This document shows, one piece after another, positions 7,484 to 16,554 of a stretch of DNA of 64,000 bases. Source of the stretch: Vreelandella sp031769195 (GTDB lineage: Bacteria > Pseudomonadota > Gammaproteobacteria > Pseudomonadales > Halomonadaceae); contig NZ_JAVHNP010000005.1 in the NCBI RefSeq assembly GCF_031769195.1, forward strand, positions 62,001 through 126,000. Reading direction: 5' to 3'. Position 1 is the stretch's first letter; every line of letters begins with the position of its first letter. The notes below the pieces were generated by a model. That model did no database searches and was not told the origin of the DNA. It was given only the letters and a program-made list of their open reading frames with translations. Position numbers and translations under genes: made by a program.

Positions 7484-8968
7484 ATGGCGGCTGCCGGCAC
7501 TCACTACCCGTGGTACAAAAAAGAAGACACCGACGCATTCTTTGCGCTCTTTCAAAACAATATCGCTAACTTCGTCATCATCGCGATTACGATGCTAGGC
7601 ATGGGGTTCCCCACCTCGATTGTTTACGGCCAAGTGCTTCCCGGTGCGGCAGTGGCCGTCATGGCCGGTAATTTTTACTATGCCTGGAGCGCGGCTAGAC
7701 TAGCGCGCAAAGAGAACCGCAGCGACGTTACCGCACTCTCCTACGGTATCTCTACCCCCGTGATGTTTGTGTTTCTGTTTGGTGTCCTGTTACCCGCCAA
7801 ACAGCTGACGGGCGATGCGGAGCTCGCCTGGAAAGTCGCTGTCGCCGCTTGCTTTATCAGCGGTGCCATTGAAGCCGTGATCAGCGTCATTGGCCGCTGG
7901 GTGCAATACCACCTGCCGCGCGCTGCGATGCTCGGGGCAGTGGCTGGCGTAGCGCTGACATTTATCGCCGGTGAAATGCTGTTTAAAACCCTCGAAATGC
8001 CGGTAATCGGACTGCTGGTGCTGGGTATCATTATTGTCGGATTAGTCGCCCGTGTCAGCATGCCCTTCAAACTGCCCACGTCGCTATTTGCCATTGTAGT
8101 CGGCACGGCCATGGCCTACTTGATTGGTGATGCAGGCAGCGAGCGCTTTAGCGATGCATTTACCCACTTAGGTTTCTACCCCCTACTGCCCAACCTCGCT
8201 TGGTTCGAAGGGCTGGGACTGTTGTTTACCGGAATGCTGGCGGTGCTCACGGTGGTACTCCCCATCACGCTCTATAACGCTATCGAAACCATGAATAACG
8301 TCGAAGCCATGGAAGCCGCTGGTGATAAGTACGACGTGCGTGAATGCCAAGCGGTAGATGGAGCAGGCACCATGATCGGCGCGCTGTTTGGTGGTGTCTT
8401 CCCCACGACGGTCTATATCGCCACGGTGGGTGCCAAGTGGATGGGCGCAGGGCGTGGCTATAGCCTGCTCAATGGTGCGGTGTATGCCGTGGCCACCATG
8501 TTTGGGCTGATTGCGGCGCTGGCTGCGATTATTCCGGTCTCTGTGGTGGCTCCCATTCTCGTGTTTGTCGGCATGTCGATGATTGCTACGGCGTTTCAAG
8601 CCAACGACACCCGCTACTACCCCGCCATTGCGCTGGCCATGCTGCCCTACTTTGCCAACTACGTTATGACGCGCTTTAACCGCGGCGCAGGCGAGGTGGT
8701 GAGCGATATCTCAAGCGCTATCGTGGTCATGGGACAAGGGGCGATGTTTATGGCCATCTTCCTGGGAGCCATGACCGTATCGGTTATCGATCACCAGTTC
8801 CGGCGGGCAGCCGCGTTTGCGGTGATTGCTGCGGGCTTCTCGTTTGTTGGCTTAATGCATGCGCCAAAACTCGCCTTAAACGCCGCGCCGGAGTTTGTAA
8901 TGGGCTACTTAGCGATGGCTCTGCTGTTCATGTACTTCTCGTTTCAAGAAGCACCTCACAAACGATGA
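7484..8968 (+). CDS. NCS2-family nucleobase permease
   Basis: A polytopic inner-membrane transporter of 494 residues with about 12-14 hydrophobic segments. It resembles the xanthine/uracil/guanine permease superfamily (NCS2/NAT, AzgA-like branch). Features seen include the N-terminal NNIANFVIIAITMLGMGFPTSIV helix region, the VLPITLYNAIETMNNVEAMEAAGDKYDVRE loop that resembles the cytosolic NCS2 motif, and GGVFPTTVYIATVGAKWMGAGRGYS. The substrate is probably a purine or uracil, but the sequence alone does not decide. AAGAGG lies 6 nt upstream of the ATG, and a structured leader precedes it. Confidence 0.82.
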   Translation: MAAAGTHYPWYKKEDTDAFFALFQNNIANFVIIAITMLGMGFPTSIVYGQVLPGAAVAVMAGNFYYAWSAARLARKENRSDVTALSYGISTPVMFVFLFGVLLPAKQLTGDAELAWKVAVAACFISGAIEAVISVIGRWVQYHLPRAAMLGAVAGVALTFIAGEMLFKTLEMPVIGLLVLGIIIVGLVARVSMPFKLPTSLFAIVVGTAMAYLIGDAGSERFSDAFTHLGFYPLLPNLAWFEGLGLLFTGMLAVLTVVLPITLYNAIETMNNVEAMEAAGDKYDVRECQAVDGAGTMIGALFGGVFPTTVYIATVGAKWMGAGRGYSLLNGAVYAVATMFGLIAALAAIIPVSVVAPILVFVGMSMIATAFQANDTRYYPAIALAMLPYFANYVMTRFNRGAGEVVSDISSAIVVMGQGAMFMAIFLGAMTVSVIDHQFRRAAAFAVIAAGFSFVGLMHAPKLALNAAPEFVMGYLAMALLFMYFSFQEAPHKR

Positions 8969-8969
8969 G

Positions 8970-10316
8970 CTAGCGTGATGCTCCCGCCTGCCGATGCGGG
9001 CGGGAGAGAATACGTTTAAGCACGACCCACGCCGTTAGGCCCGCCAACAGGTTGCCAATGGCTGCACCAGCGGCTAAGCCGGTCCAGCCAAACAGCTGAG
9101 CACCAAGCCATAAACAAGGCAAGTAGCAAATAAAAAGCCGCGCACTGGAAAGCAACATGGCTCGTAGCGGCCACCCCAGCGCGTTACCCGCCGATACGAC
9201 CAGCATACAGACACCAAGTGCGGCATAACTTGGCAGCATAAAGCGAATCAGCAGCGCCAGCTCATTCTGCACCTCTGGATTCCCCGCCAAGGCCATGGCC
9301 ACCCAGGGCGATGCTAATGCCAACAGCACGCCAAGGCTTAGCTGCCATATCACGGCTACTTTTAATGCCAAGCGCATAAGCTGTTGTATTTGCCCCCAGT
9401 CGCCCGCGCCATAACAGCGCCCAAGCCAAGGGGGAAGCGACATAGTCATCGCGAGAATCACCATCAGCGATAGCGTCTCAAGGCGGCTAGCCAACCCCCA
9501 CGCGGCTACTTGGGTATCGCCCAAACCCGCCACTGCGGCAATCGCAAGCATGGCCGCCAGCGGCGGCATCAGCTGGCTGACCATCGCGGGTGCCGCAATG
9601 CCGGTAAAAGGCCGCCACGAGCGCAGGGCCTCTTGCCCAATATCATCCATCGTCGCCCACTCACAGCGACGCAACTTAGCCCCGGTGAGAATTAGCCCAA
9701 CGGAGAACGCCACAGCAGTCGCCCACGCAGCCCCCGGCAGCCCCCACCCTTCCCAGCTACCCACGCCAAAAATAAACAGCGGGTCGAGCGCTAGGTTGAT
9801 CAAACTGCTGACGACCATCATTTTGCCGGGCATACGCGTATCGCCATGGGCACGAAAGACGCTATACATAAAGTAGAGCAACGCCCCTAACCAGGCGGAA
9901 AATAGCTGAGGCCCCCAGTAGGCACGTATGTAGGCTAACGCCGTCTCATCCGCGCCCAGCAGTTGAAAAAGCGGCATCTGGAGCAGCCACAGCGCTACGG
10001 CCAGTACAGCAATGACAGCGCCACCGGCAATCAGCACAAGACTGCTCAGGCGCTTGGCCCGCTCCTGCTCCTGCGCCCCTAGCGCCCGAGAAATAAGCGC
10101 CGCGATAGCAATCCCCATACCCACTTGGATGCCAATAATTAAAAACGACAGAGGGAAAGTAAACGACTGAGCCGCAAGCGGCGCAGTACCCAAACGTGCG
10201 ATAAACGCACTATCAACAAGCTGAAAACCCAATAGCGCCAGCACGCCAATGGCCATCGGCCACGTTTGACGCCATAGGGTTATAGCCAACTCGCGTTGTT
10301 GCATGACAGCTGCCAA
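8970..10316 (-). CDS. MATE-family multidrug/toxin exporter
   Basis: A 448-residue integral membrane protein with 12 predicted helices in two similar halves, typical of MATE (DinF/NorM-like) Na+ or H+ antiporters. Diagnostic segments are the N-terminal LRQTWPMAIGVLALLGFQLVDSAFIARLG region and GAQEQERAKRL after helix 3. The TTG at 10316 is the preferred start because AAGGAG sits 7 nt upstream. An in-frame ATG lies four codons downstream and the frame extends 15 codons upstream without a ribosome site. It converges with the NCS2 gene, with stop codons almost touching. Confidence 0.87.
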   Translation of the reverse strand: MAAVMQQRELAITLWRQTWPMAIGVLALLGFQLVDSAFIARLGTAPLAAQSFTFPLSFLIIGIQVGMGIAIAALISRALGAQEQERAKRLSSLVLIAGGAVIAVLAVALWLLQMPLFQLLGADETALAYIRAYWGPQLFSAWLGALLYFMYSVFRAHGDTRMPGKMMVVSSLINLALDPLFIFGVGSWEGWGLPGAAWATAVAFSVGLILTGAKLRRCEWATMDDIGQEALRSWRPFTGIAAPAMVSQLMPPLAAMLAIAAVAGLGDTQVAAWGLASRLETLSLMVILAMTMSLPPWLGRCYGAGDWGQIQQLMRLALKVAVIWQLSLGVLLALASPWVAMALAGNPEVQNELALLIRFMLPSYAALGVCMLVVSAGNALGWPLRAMLLSSARLFICYLPCLWLGAQLFGWTGLAAGAAIGNLLAGLTAWVVLKRILSRPHRQAGASR

Positions 10317-10408
10317 AAACAGTCTCCTTAGCTTCACTTTTACCGAGCATATTAAACGCAAAAAACGCCACCACCCGTTAGGATGGCGGCGTTCTTAGCA
10401 GGTATCGC

Positions 10409-10993
10409 TTACTGACGAATACCTTCAAACGTCACGTACAGCTCTACTTCATGCATGACTTCTGGGAAATCGCTCATATCGATGCCGAAATCGCTGAGCG
10501 TCAACATGGTGGTGCCTTCAAAGCCCGCGCGATAATTGCCCCAGGGGTCTTCACCTTCGCCCATCATAGTGACAGGCATTTCAATCTCTTGGGTTTGACC
10601 GTGCAGCGTTAGCTCACCGGTCACAACGCCTTCGTTGTCACCCGTAGATTCAAAACCAGTGGAGGTAAACGTCGCGGTGGGGAATTCGCTAGCGTTCAGG
10701 AAGTCACCGCTTAGAATGTGACGGTCACGCTCTGCATGGTTACTGGTTAGGCTATCAATTTGAACTTCCATCTCAACAGAAGAGGCGTCTAAATCGTCAG
10801 CATCGTAAGAAAACTGGCCGTCAAATTCCTCAAAGCTGCCCAAAATGTAGGAGAAACCCAGGTGATTGATCTTGAACTGAACAAAGGCGTGCTGGCCTTC
10901 GGTATCAATCTGATAATCGGCTGCCTGTGCTTGGCTTAATGGAACCATTGCAGCTGCCGCTACGGCCATTGCCATTACGCTTTTCTTCATCAT
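10409..10993 (-). CDS. yceI: YceI-family periplasmic isoprenoid-binding protein
   Basis: YceI proteins are periplasmic lipocalin-like beta barrels that bind long isoprenoids such as octaprenyl chains. The translation has a signal peptide (KKSVMAMAVAAAAMVPLSQAQA), then YQIDTEGQHAFVQFKINHLGFSYILGSF, the typical YceI start, and a mature domain of about 170 residues. AAGGAG lies 9 nt before the ATG at 10993. The ATG at 11002 immediately follows that ribosome site and is less likely. It lies downstream of a cytochrome b561 gene, as in the E. coli yceJ-yceI pair, which suggests a membrane redox function. Confidence 0.93.
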   Translation of the reverse strand: MMKKSVMAMAVAAAAMVPLSQAQAADYQIDTEGQHAFVQFKINHLGFSYILGSFEEFDGQFSYDADDLDASSVEMEVQIDSLTSNHAERDRHILSGDFLNASEFPTATFTSTGFESTGDNEGVVTGELTLHGQTQEIEMPVTMMGEGEDPWGNYRAGFEGTTMLTLSDFGIDMSDFPEVMHEVELYVTFEGIRQ

Positions 10994-11058
10994 TACGTCC
11001 ATCTCCTTTCTTTCCTTATGGGTACTGTGCAGGCATAACGCCCAACAGCGTTCAAAAA

Positions 11059-11616
11059 TCAGTGTGATGCGTGGCTGTGACGCGGGTTTACCATGCGTTT
11101 GAGCGTAGTGTGACGGTGCCTAAAGTGATGCACCATGGCCGCCAACGCATGCCCGCCTGCCAATACCATTAATACAATCGCGCTATACCAGTGCACGTCG
11201 CCCGCGAGGCTTGCTTGGTTAGGCAGGCCGTGTAACAGCGCAGGCACTTCAAACCAGTCAAACACGCTAATGCCGCGGCCGTTGGCTGTCGAAATCAAAT
11301 AACCGCTCGTTAGCACTAGCAGCAACAGGATATACAGTGCGATATGCCCTGCATGTGCTGCCACACGCTCCAATCGGTTGCCCTCGGCATCCGGTGTGGG
11401 CTGCACAAAACGCCATGCGAGCCGAGCAAAGGTTGCCAGCAGCAATAAAATACCTATCGAACGGTGAATCCAGGGTGCCTGATTATACCAAGGGTCATAG
11501 TAGCCCAATCCTGTCATCCACCAGCCCAGTATAAAAAGGCCAACAATCGCCAGCGCACTTAGCCAGTGAAAGACGATACTAATGACACCCCAACCGCTGC
11601 GTGTGTTCCGCAACAT
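11059..11616 (-). CDS. yceJ: Cytochrome b561 (YceJ-like)
   Basis: A four-helix di-heme inner-membrane cytochrome probably exchanging electrons with quinones. From the ATG at 11616 the product is 185 residues. It has hydrophobic helices and the expected heme-ligand histidines: FHWLSALA (helix 1), WIHRSIG (helix 2), and DVHWYSAIVLMVLAGGHALAAMVHH (helix 4). The frame extends 60 codons upstream, but that stretch has no b561 similarity; a GGGGAA-type site precedes the chosen ATG. It is paired with yceI just downstream. Confidence 0.9.
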   Translation of the reverse strand: MLRNTRSGWGVISIVFHWLSALAIVGLFILGWWMTGLGYYDPWYNQAPWIHRSIGILLLLATFARLAWRFVQPTPDAEGNRLERVAAHAGHIALYILLLLVLTSGYLISTANGRGISVFDWFEVPALLHGLPNQASLAGDVHWYSAIVLMVLAGGHALAAMVHHFRHRHTTLKRMVNPRHSHASH

Positions 11617-11856
11617 CCTTGATTCCCCGTATAAAAATCCGCACTGCCCGCGGCGAGCTGCTTTATTTAAGTTAGAAGCATACCGCTTCATTGTGTAAAA
11701 CTCTGCTGAAAAAAGCAGAATACTTCGTTCGTAAAAACCATTGAATATCCAGCTAACGAAGCAAATAGGTACTCCATCTTCCTTCGCAAAGCTCACTGCA
11801 TTATTCGATTAAAACGAAAGAAAACAGCAATTTTAATCAATTTTACTATTTATTTA

Positions 11857-11877
11857 GTGCGCTTATTATTAGCGCAC
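11857..11877. promoter_or_regulatory. Palindromic operator-like site between cytochrome b561 and the small secreted protein
   Basis: A perfect 7-bp inverted repeat (GTGCGCT-N7-AGCGCAC) lies in the AT-rich divergent region, 70 bp upstream of the plus-strand gene. It could be a regulator site controlling either gene. Confidence 0.4.
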
Positions 11878-11946
11878 GTTCTGACACGACACGTCACCAC
11901 GATCTAAGACACCTTCACTTGTAATCGTTAAAAGAGAGTACGCCTC

Positions 11947-12219
11947 ATGAAAAAGTTAACCTTTATTTCTGCCATCGCCCTGACCTTAACCTCTACGGCT
12001 GCTCTAGCCGAACAAGGCTCTGCTGAGCTGAACGAGATTGTTCATGCAAGCTCTTCTGCCAACCCCAGCATGGAAAGCTTGAACATGGCGCCTGCAGATT
12101 TGACGTTGGTCAACGGCGACGCCGCTAAAAACAGCGTGATTGAGCCCCGCTCTGAAGCGCACCACAACAGCAACGATCAAATTGCACAGTCCGACCTGCC
12201 AGAACGCAACGCCTCCTAA
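11947..12219 (+). CDS. Small secreted protein, function unknown
   Basis: A 90-residue product with a clean signal peptide (KKLTFISAIALTLTSTAALA, cleavage after ALA near residue 21). The remainder is about 69 mostly polar residues with no cysteines and no recognised domain. AGAGAG precedes the ATG, and a strong terminator follows at 12269, so it is a monocistronic gene. The well-formed expression signals argue that it is real, not a chance ORF. Confidence 0.75.
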   Translation: MKKLTFISAIALTLTSTAALAEQGSAELNEIVHASSSANPSMESLNMAPADLTLVNGDAAKNSVIEPRSEAHHNSNDQIAQSDLPERNAS

Positions 12220-12268
12220 GATTGCTAGCGCTGCGGCTTTAAGCGGCAGCGTTGAGCGTCATGTATAC

Positions 12269-12296
12269 AAAAAACCCACCTCGCGGTGGGTTTTTT
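12269..12296. terminator. Bidirectional terminator between the small secreted protein gene and metZ
   Basis: A stem AACCCACC/GGTGGGTT with a TCGC loop is flanked by AAAAA on the left and TTTTTT on the right. It serves the plus-strand small gene and the minus-strand metZ gene. Confidence 0.9.
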
Positions 12297-12317
12297 GTAG
12301 GTTGAAACCATAATGAT

Positions 12318-13517
12318 TTACTGAGCCACTAACGCATCTAAGCCGCGTGCCAAATCACGCTGGATATCTTCCTGACTTTCAAGCCCAACGGCCACACGAA
12401 TCAAACCAGGCGAAATACCTGCAGCTTCTTTTTGTGCATCCGAAAGACGGCCATGTGTGGTAGTTGCGGGATGGGTAATAGTGGTTTTCACATCCCCTAG
12501 ATTGCCGGTAATGGAGAGCATGCGCGTGGCATCAATCACCTGCCAAGCGCCCTCTTGCCCACCTTTCACCTCAAAGCCAAGCACCGCACCAAAGCCCTGC
12601 TGCTGTTGCTTGGCCAGCGCGTGCTGCGGGTGAGCTTCCAGCCCGCTGTAGTAAACACGCGTCACCGCAGGATGCTGGTCAAGCCAATGGGCAAGCTTGT
12701 AAGCATTCTCGCAGTGCGCCTTCATACGTAGCGAAAGAGTTTCTAAACCTTTAGTGAAAATCCATGCGTTAAACGGGCTCATGCAGGGGCCGCAGGTACG
12801 CACGACACCGAATACTTCTTCCAGTACCTCATGCTTACCCACCACCGCGCCGCCTACCGCACGACCCTGGCCATCCAAGTATTTGGTGGCAGAGTGGATC
12901 ACGAGATCAGCACCAAGCGCGATCGGCTTTTGCAGCGCAGGCGTTAAAAAACAGTTATCAATGGCCAGTAGTGCGCCGCTGCGCTTAGCGAGTGCCGCCA
13001 AAGCAGGAATATCGGCCACTTCAGACAGCGGATTCGACGGCGTTTCGGCAAACATGAGCTTTGTGTTGGGGCTCATCGCCTCTTCCCAAGCTGCCATGTT
13101 AGAAAGCTCTACATAGCGGGTGGTAATCCCAAACTTGCCGAGGTATTTATCAAACAGGCTCACCGTAGAACCAAACAGCGAGCGCGAAGCCACGATCTCA
13201 TCACCCGATGAAAGTAGGGCCAGTGCCGTCGACAAAATCGCCGCCATCCCAGAGCTCGTCGCGACACAGCGCTCACCGCCTTCCAGTGCCGCTAGGCGGC
13301 GCTCAAACGTATGAACCGTCGGATTGGTAAAGCGTGAATAGACGTTCCCTGGCTCTTTGCCACCAAATTTACGAGCCGCCTCGGCGGCACTTTCGTACAC
13401 AAAGCTTGATGTGGGAAAAATGGGTTCTGAGTGCTCTTGCTCAAACGTGCGGTGGTGCCCCGCGCGAATAGCGAGCGTCTCAAGCGACCACTCATCCTGA
13501 TGGCTGTCTTCGTGCAT
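12318..13517 (-). CDS. metZ: O-succinylhomoserine sulfhydrylase
   Basis: A PLP enzyme making homocysteine from O-succinylhomoserine and sulfide (direct sulfhydrylation route of methionine synthesis). The 399 residues match MetZ. Key segments are YSRFTNPTVHTFERRLAALEGGE, ATSSGMAAI, the Schiff-base lysine in HSATKYLDGQGR, and VRTCGPCMSPFNAW. AAGGGG lies 8 nt before the ATG. It follows purF, as in Pseudomonas (cvpA-purF-metZ). MetB/MetC-type lyases share the fold, but the purF linkage and the local sequence support MetZ. Confidence 0.93.
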   Translation of the reverse strand: MHEDSHQDEWSLETLAIRAGHHRTFEQEHSEPIFPTSSFVYESAAEAARKFGGKEPGNVYSRFTNPTVHTFERRLAALEGGERCVATSSGMAAILSTALALLSSGDEIVASRSLFGSTVSLFDKYLGKFGITTRYVELSNMAAWEEAMSPNTKLMFAETPSNPLSEVADIPALAALAKRSGALLAIDNCFLTPALQKPIALGADLVIHSATKYLDGQGRAVGGAVVGKHEVLEEVFGVVRTCGPCMSPFNAWIFTKGLETLSLRMKAHCENAYKLAHWLDQHPAVTRVYYSGLEAHPQHALAKQQQQGFGAVLGFEVKGGQEGAWQVIDATRMLSITGNLGDVKTTITHPATTTHGRLSDAQKEAAGISPGLIRVAVGLESQEDIQRDLARGLDALVAQ

Positions 13518-13591
13518 ATTCGTGCCCCTTATGCCAAACGCTCTTGCAAAAATACTGCTACCAAAATTCTAACGTTCACAACGCTCCCATT

Positions 13592-13621
13592 GCGCCTGCG
13601 GGCCAACCCGGCCGCAGGCGC
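13592..13621 (-). other. Strong intercistronic hairpin between purF and metZ
   Basis: A 10-bp perfect stem (GCGCCTGCGG / CCGCAGGCGC) lies just past the purF stop. No T-run follows on the minus strand, so it may be an RNA-stabilising or partial-attenuation structure and not a classical terminator. Confidence 0.45.
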
Positions 13622-13629
13622 ATACCGGG

Positions 13630-15150
13630 TTAGTCGTCCAGGTCGTCATCTTGATTGTGCATATCGACCAGCGCATGATCGCCGGCACTTTGATCTTTGG
13701 CGGCATCGTTACGGCTGGCTTCTAAGACGGCCAGATAAGCCTCATCGATATCACCCGTCACATAGTTGCCATCAAAGACAGAGCAGTCGAAGGCTTCCAT
13801 TTCGGGATTCACTTCACGGCAAGCGTCTTTAAGGTCTTCCAAGTCCTGGTAGAAGATACGGTCGGCACCAATCAGCTGGCCTACCTCATCTTCCGTACGA
13901 CCATGGGCAATCAGCTCTGTGGCGGCGGGCATATCAATACCGTACACGTTGGGGTAGCGAACGGGCGGCGCAGCAGAAGCAAAATAGACCTTACGCGCCC
14001 CGGCATCGCGAGCCATCTGGATGATCTGCTTACAGGTCGTCCCCCGCACGATGGAGTCATCCACCAGCAGTACGTTCTTACCCTTAAACTCTACATCAAT
14101 AGCGTTCAGCTTTTGGCGTACTGATTTTTTACGCTGGGTTTGGCCCGGCATAATAAAGGTACGGCCAATGTAGCGGTTCTTCATGAACCCTTCGCGATAG
14201 GTCACCCCAAGGTGCTGAGCCATTTCCAGGGCGGAGGTGCGCGAGGTATCAGGAATAGGAATGACCACATCGATATCGTGATCCGGCCACTCGTTTAGAA
14301 TGCGATCGCCCAGCTTACGCCCCATCTGCATCCGCGTGCCGTACACGTAGGCGCCGTCCAAAATGGAGTCAGGGCGAGCAAGATAGACATGCTCAAAAAT
14401 GCACGAACGCAGCTGCGGGCGATCAGCGCACACTTGGGTATGAATCTGACCCTGCATATCGACGAAAATCGCTTCGCCCGGCGATAAATCACGCTCCAGC
14501 TCAAAGCCGCCGACATCCAGCGCTACGGATTCAGAGGCAATCATGACGTCTTGGCCATCACCATCCTGGCGGGTACCAAACACCACCGGACGAATACCGT
14601 GCGGGTCACGGAAGGCCACCATACCAAACCCGTTGATGATCGCGACCGCCGCGTAGCCGCCTTTGCAGCGCCGGTGCACTCTACGAACCGCGTCAAAAAT
14701 GTCTTCAGCTTCCAGGTGCAGGCCCTGTTTACCCAACTCGTGGGCAAACACGTTAAGCAGCACTTCAGAGTCTGAGCTGGTATTGATGTGGCGCAGGTCA
14801 GTGGAGAACAGCTCCTGCTTCAACTGCTCAGAGTTGGTTAGGTTGCCGTTGTGAGCCAGTGCGATACCGTAAGGAGAGTTGACGTAGAAAGGCTGTGATT
14901 CTGCCTCGCTGGAAGAGCCTGCGGTTGGGTAGCGAACGTGGCCAATGCCCAGGTTGCCTTTTAGGCGAGCCATGTGGCGAGTATGGAAGACGTCACGAAC
15001 TAAGCCGTTACTCTTGCGCAGTAGGAAGCGTCCCTCGCTCCAAGTCATCATTCCGGCAGCGTCCTGGCCCCGATGCTGAAGTACGGTCAGGGCATCGTAG
15101 ATTCCCTGATTTACCGCCTGCTTGGCCAGAAGGCCCACTATACCGCACAT
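13630..15150 (-). CDS. purF: Amidophosphoribosyltransferase
   Basis: Catalyses the first committed step of purine synthesis: PRPP plus glutamine to phosphoribosylamine. The N-terminal MCGIVG places the nucleophilic cysteine at position 2, exposed after Met removal. The glutaminase domain (about 1-235) includes LQHRGQDAAG and AHNGNLTN. The phosphoribosyltransferase domain carries the PRPP motif VLLVDDSIVRGTT. The 506 residues match E. coli PurF. It lies downstream of cvpA in the conserved cluster and ends with an acidic Asp-rich tail. Confidence 0.97.
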   Translation of the reverse strand: MCGIVGLLAKQAVNQGIYDALTVLQHRGQDAAGMMTWSEGRFLLRKSNGLVRDVFHTRHMARLKGNLGIGHVRYPTAGSSSEAESQPFYVNSPYGIALAHNGNLTNSEQLKQELFSTDLRHINTSSDSEVLLNVFAHELGKQGLHLEAEDIFDAVRRVHRRCKGGYAAVAIINGFGMVAFRDPHGIRPVVFGTRQDGDGQDVMIASESVALDVGGFELERDLSPGEAIFVDMQGQIHTQVCADRPQLRSCIFEHVYLARPDSILDGAYVYGTRMQMGRKLGDRILNEWPDHDIDVVIPIPDTSRTSALEMAQHLGVTYREGFMKNRYIGRTFIMPGQTQRKKSVRQKLNAIDVEFKGKNVLLVDDSIVRGTTCKQIIQMARDAGARKVYFASAAPPVRYPNVYGIDMPAATELIAHGRTEDEVGQLIGADRIFYQDLEDLKDACREVNPEMEAFDCSVFDGNYVTGDIDEAYLAVLEASRNDAAKDQSAGDHALVDMHNQDDDLDD

Positions 15151-15266
15151 TCCAGTTACCTCGCTTTAATACCATGGCTTACTGACGCAAGCCCGTACGT
15201 TCATCAAACTGACAAGCACTGGCACTGGAAGCAGCACCAGCGGAGAATTTTTACTGGCAGGCCCGG

Positions 15267-15845
15267 TTATTCCACCTCAGGAGCGCTGCTTTGGGGGAGC
15301 GTCGGCTGCGGGCGACGCAGCTCAGGCAGCGAAATATCGCGCAGCGACTCAGGAGGTGTTGGCAGCTCCCGCTCCCACTGATCCAACTGGCTCACGGCCC
15401 AATCGCGAAGTTCAATAAACGTGGGTCGTAAAGAGGCCTGTTGCCAAGCCTGAAGTTCAGCCAACGGCGTGAGGGTAATTAAAACGGTTGCCACCAGCAG
15501 AATCACCGCGCCACGGGCTAGCCCAAAGGCCGCCCCAGCGAAGCGGTTCAACAGACCCATTCCTACCCATTCAACCGCGGCATGCACAATACGAATAACG
15601 ATGCCGCATAACAAAATGACGGCAAAAATGACCAGTGCAAATGCCAGCACCAAGCGGGCATCAAAGCTGTCGATAAAGCCGCTCATAAGTTCTGCAACCG
15701 GCTCGGCCAGAACGCGTGCCACCATGAGCGCCACAACCCAAGCCGCTAGGCCTAACGACTCGCGGACAAACCCCCGCACAAAGCCCGCCAGCATCGAAAG
15801 CGACAGTACCGCTAAGAACAGCGCATCAATCCACGTTAGCGCCAT
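15267..15845 (-). CDS. cvpA: CvpA family membrane protein
   Basis: An inner-membrane protein of 192 residues with four hydrophobic segments in the first 150 residues (TWIDALFLAVLSLSMLAGFVRGFVRESLGL is the usual N-terminal region). A proline-rich cytoplasmic tail follows. In E. coli CvpA is needed for colicin V production and bile resistance. It lies between the SPOR gene (2-nt gap) and purF, the conserved order in this group. Confidence 0.93.
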   Translation of the reverse strand: MALTWIDALFLAVLSLSMLAGFVRGFVRESLGLAAWVVALMVARVLAEPVAELMSGFIDSFDARLVLAFALVIFAVILLCGIVIRIVHAAVEWVGMGLLNRFAGAAFGLARGAVILLVATVLITLTPLAELQAWQQASLRPTFIELRDWAVSQLDQWERELPTPPESLRDISLPELRRPQPTLPQSSAPEVE

Positions 15846-15847
15846 TA

Positions 15848-16537
15848 TTAGTCCCTTACCCGCACAAGCAGTCCTTGCACGTTAATGCGCTCTTTTATCA
15901 GCCCCATGGCTGCCTCGCCATCCTCAGAGGTCCCGTAAGGTCCTACCAGGACTGTGGTCAGGTTATTATCACGGGCGCGTTGAAACACACTGAAACCTTC
16001 CCCGCTTAACTGGTCACTAATACGCTGTGCGTTAGCAGCATCACCAAAGCTCCCCACCTGGACCGCCCATTCACCCTGCTGCTGAGTGGCGGGTGCCGAT
16101 GAGGCGTTATTACGGCTTTCATTGGCAGCCACTAAGGCAGCAATGGGGTCTTCTTGAGGAGCCGAAGCCGGTTCACGGCGGGGTTGTTCTGCAGGCGCTG
16201 GCTGGACTGGCTCAACGGCAGCGCTAGGCGATGATGAAGACTCATTAGCGCCCGCCACTTGATTCGTTTGCGGCGCACGAGGCAACGCATCGATAGGCTC
16301 ATCTAGCGTTTCATCAAGTTCAACAGGCGCTGACGGTGCCGGGTTATCCAAGCTTTCAGGCATAACGGGTACGGGCACTTCCTGGCGCACCACGTCTACC
16401 GGCTGTTCAATGACGAAGGTAGGCTGTGGGCGCTCTTCACGAGGTGCAGGGTCACTCATCAGCCAAGGGACGACGATGGCCAATAGCGCCAGCAGTATCA
16501 CGATGCCACTAATGCGTTCCGTTTTACCGTATTTCAT
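15848..16537 (-). CDS. dedD: SPOR-domain membrane protein (DedD-like)
   Basis: A bitopic division-associated protein. It has a short cytoplasmic N-terminus, one TM segment (GIVILLALLAIVVPWLMS, about 10-28), a Pro/Glu/Ala-rich periplasmic linker and a C-terminal SPOR domain (about 150-229, starting EWAVQVGSFGDAANAQRI) that binds denuded septal peptidoglycan. GGAGAGGG directly precedes the ATG at 16537, which is preferred over the ATG 5 codons upstream. The position between folC and cvpA matches DedD in other gammaproteobacteria. Confidence 0.88.
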   Translation of the reverse strand: MKYGKTERISGIVILLALLAIVVPWLMSDPAPREERPQPTFVIEQPVDVVRQEVPVPVMPESLDNPAPSAPVELDETLDEPIDALPRAPQTNQVAGANESSSSPSAAVEPVQPAPAEQPRREPASAPQEDPIAALVAANESRNNASSAPATQQQGEWAVQVGSFGDAANAQRISDQLSGEGFSVFQRARDNNLTTVLVGPYGTSEDGEAAMGLIKERINVQGLLVRVRD

Positions 16538-16554
16538 ATCCCTCTCCATCAAGC

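Noticed and set aside
8183..8599. 138-aa minus-strand ORF inside the NCS2 gene
   Set aside because: His/Arg-rich antisense shadow of a membrane protein gene.
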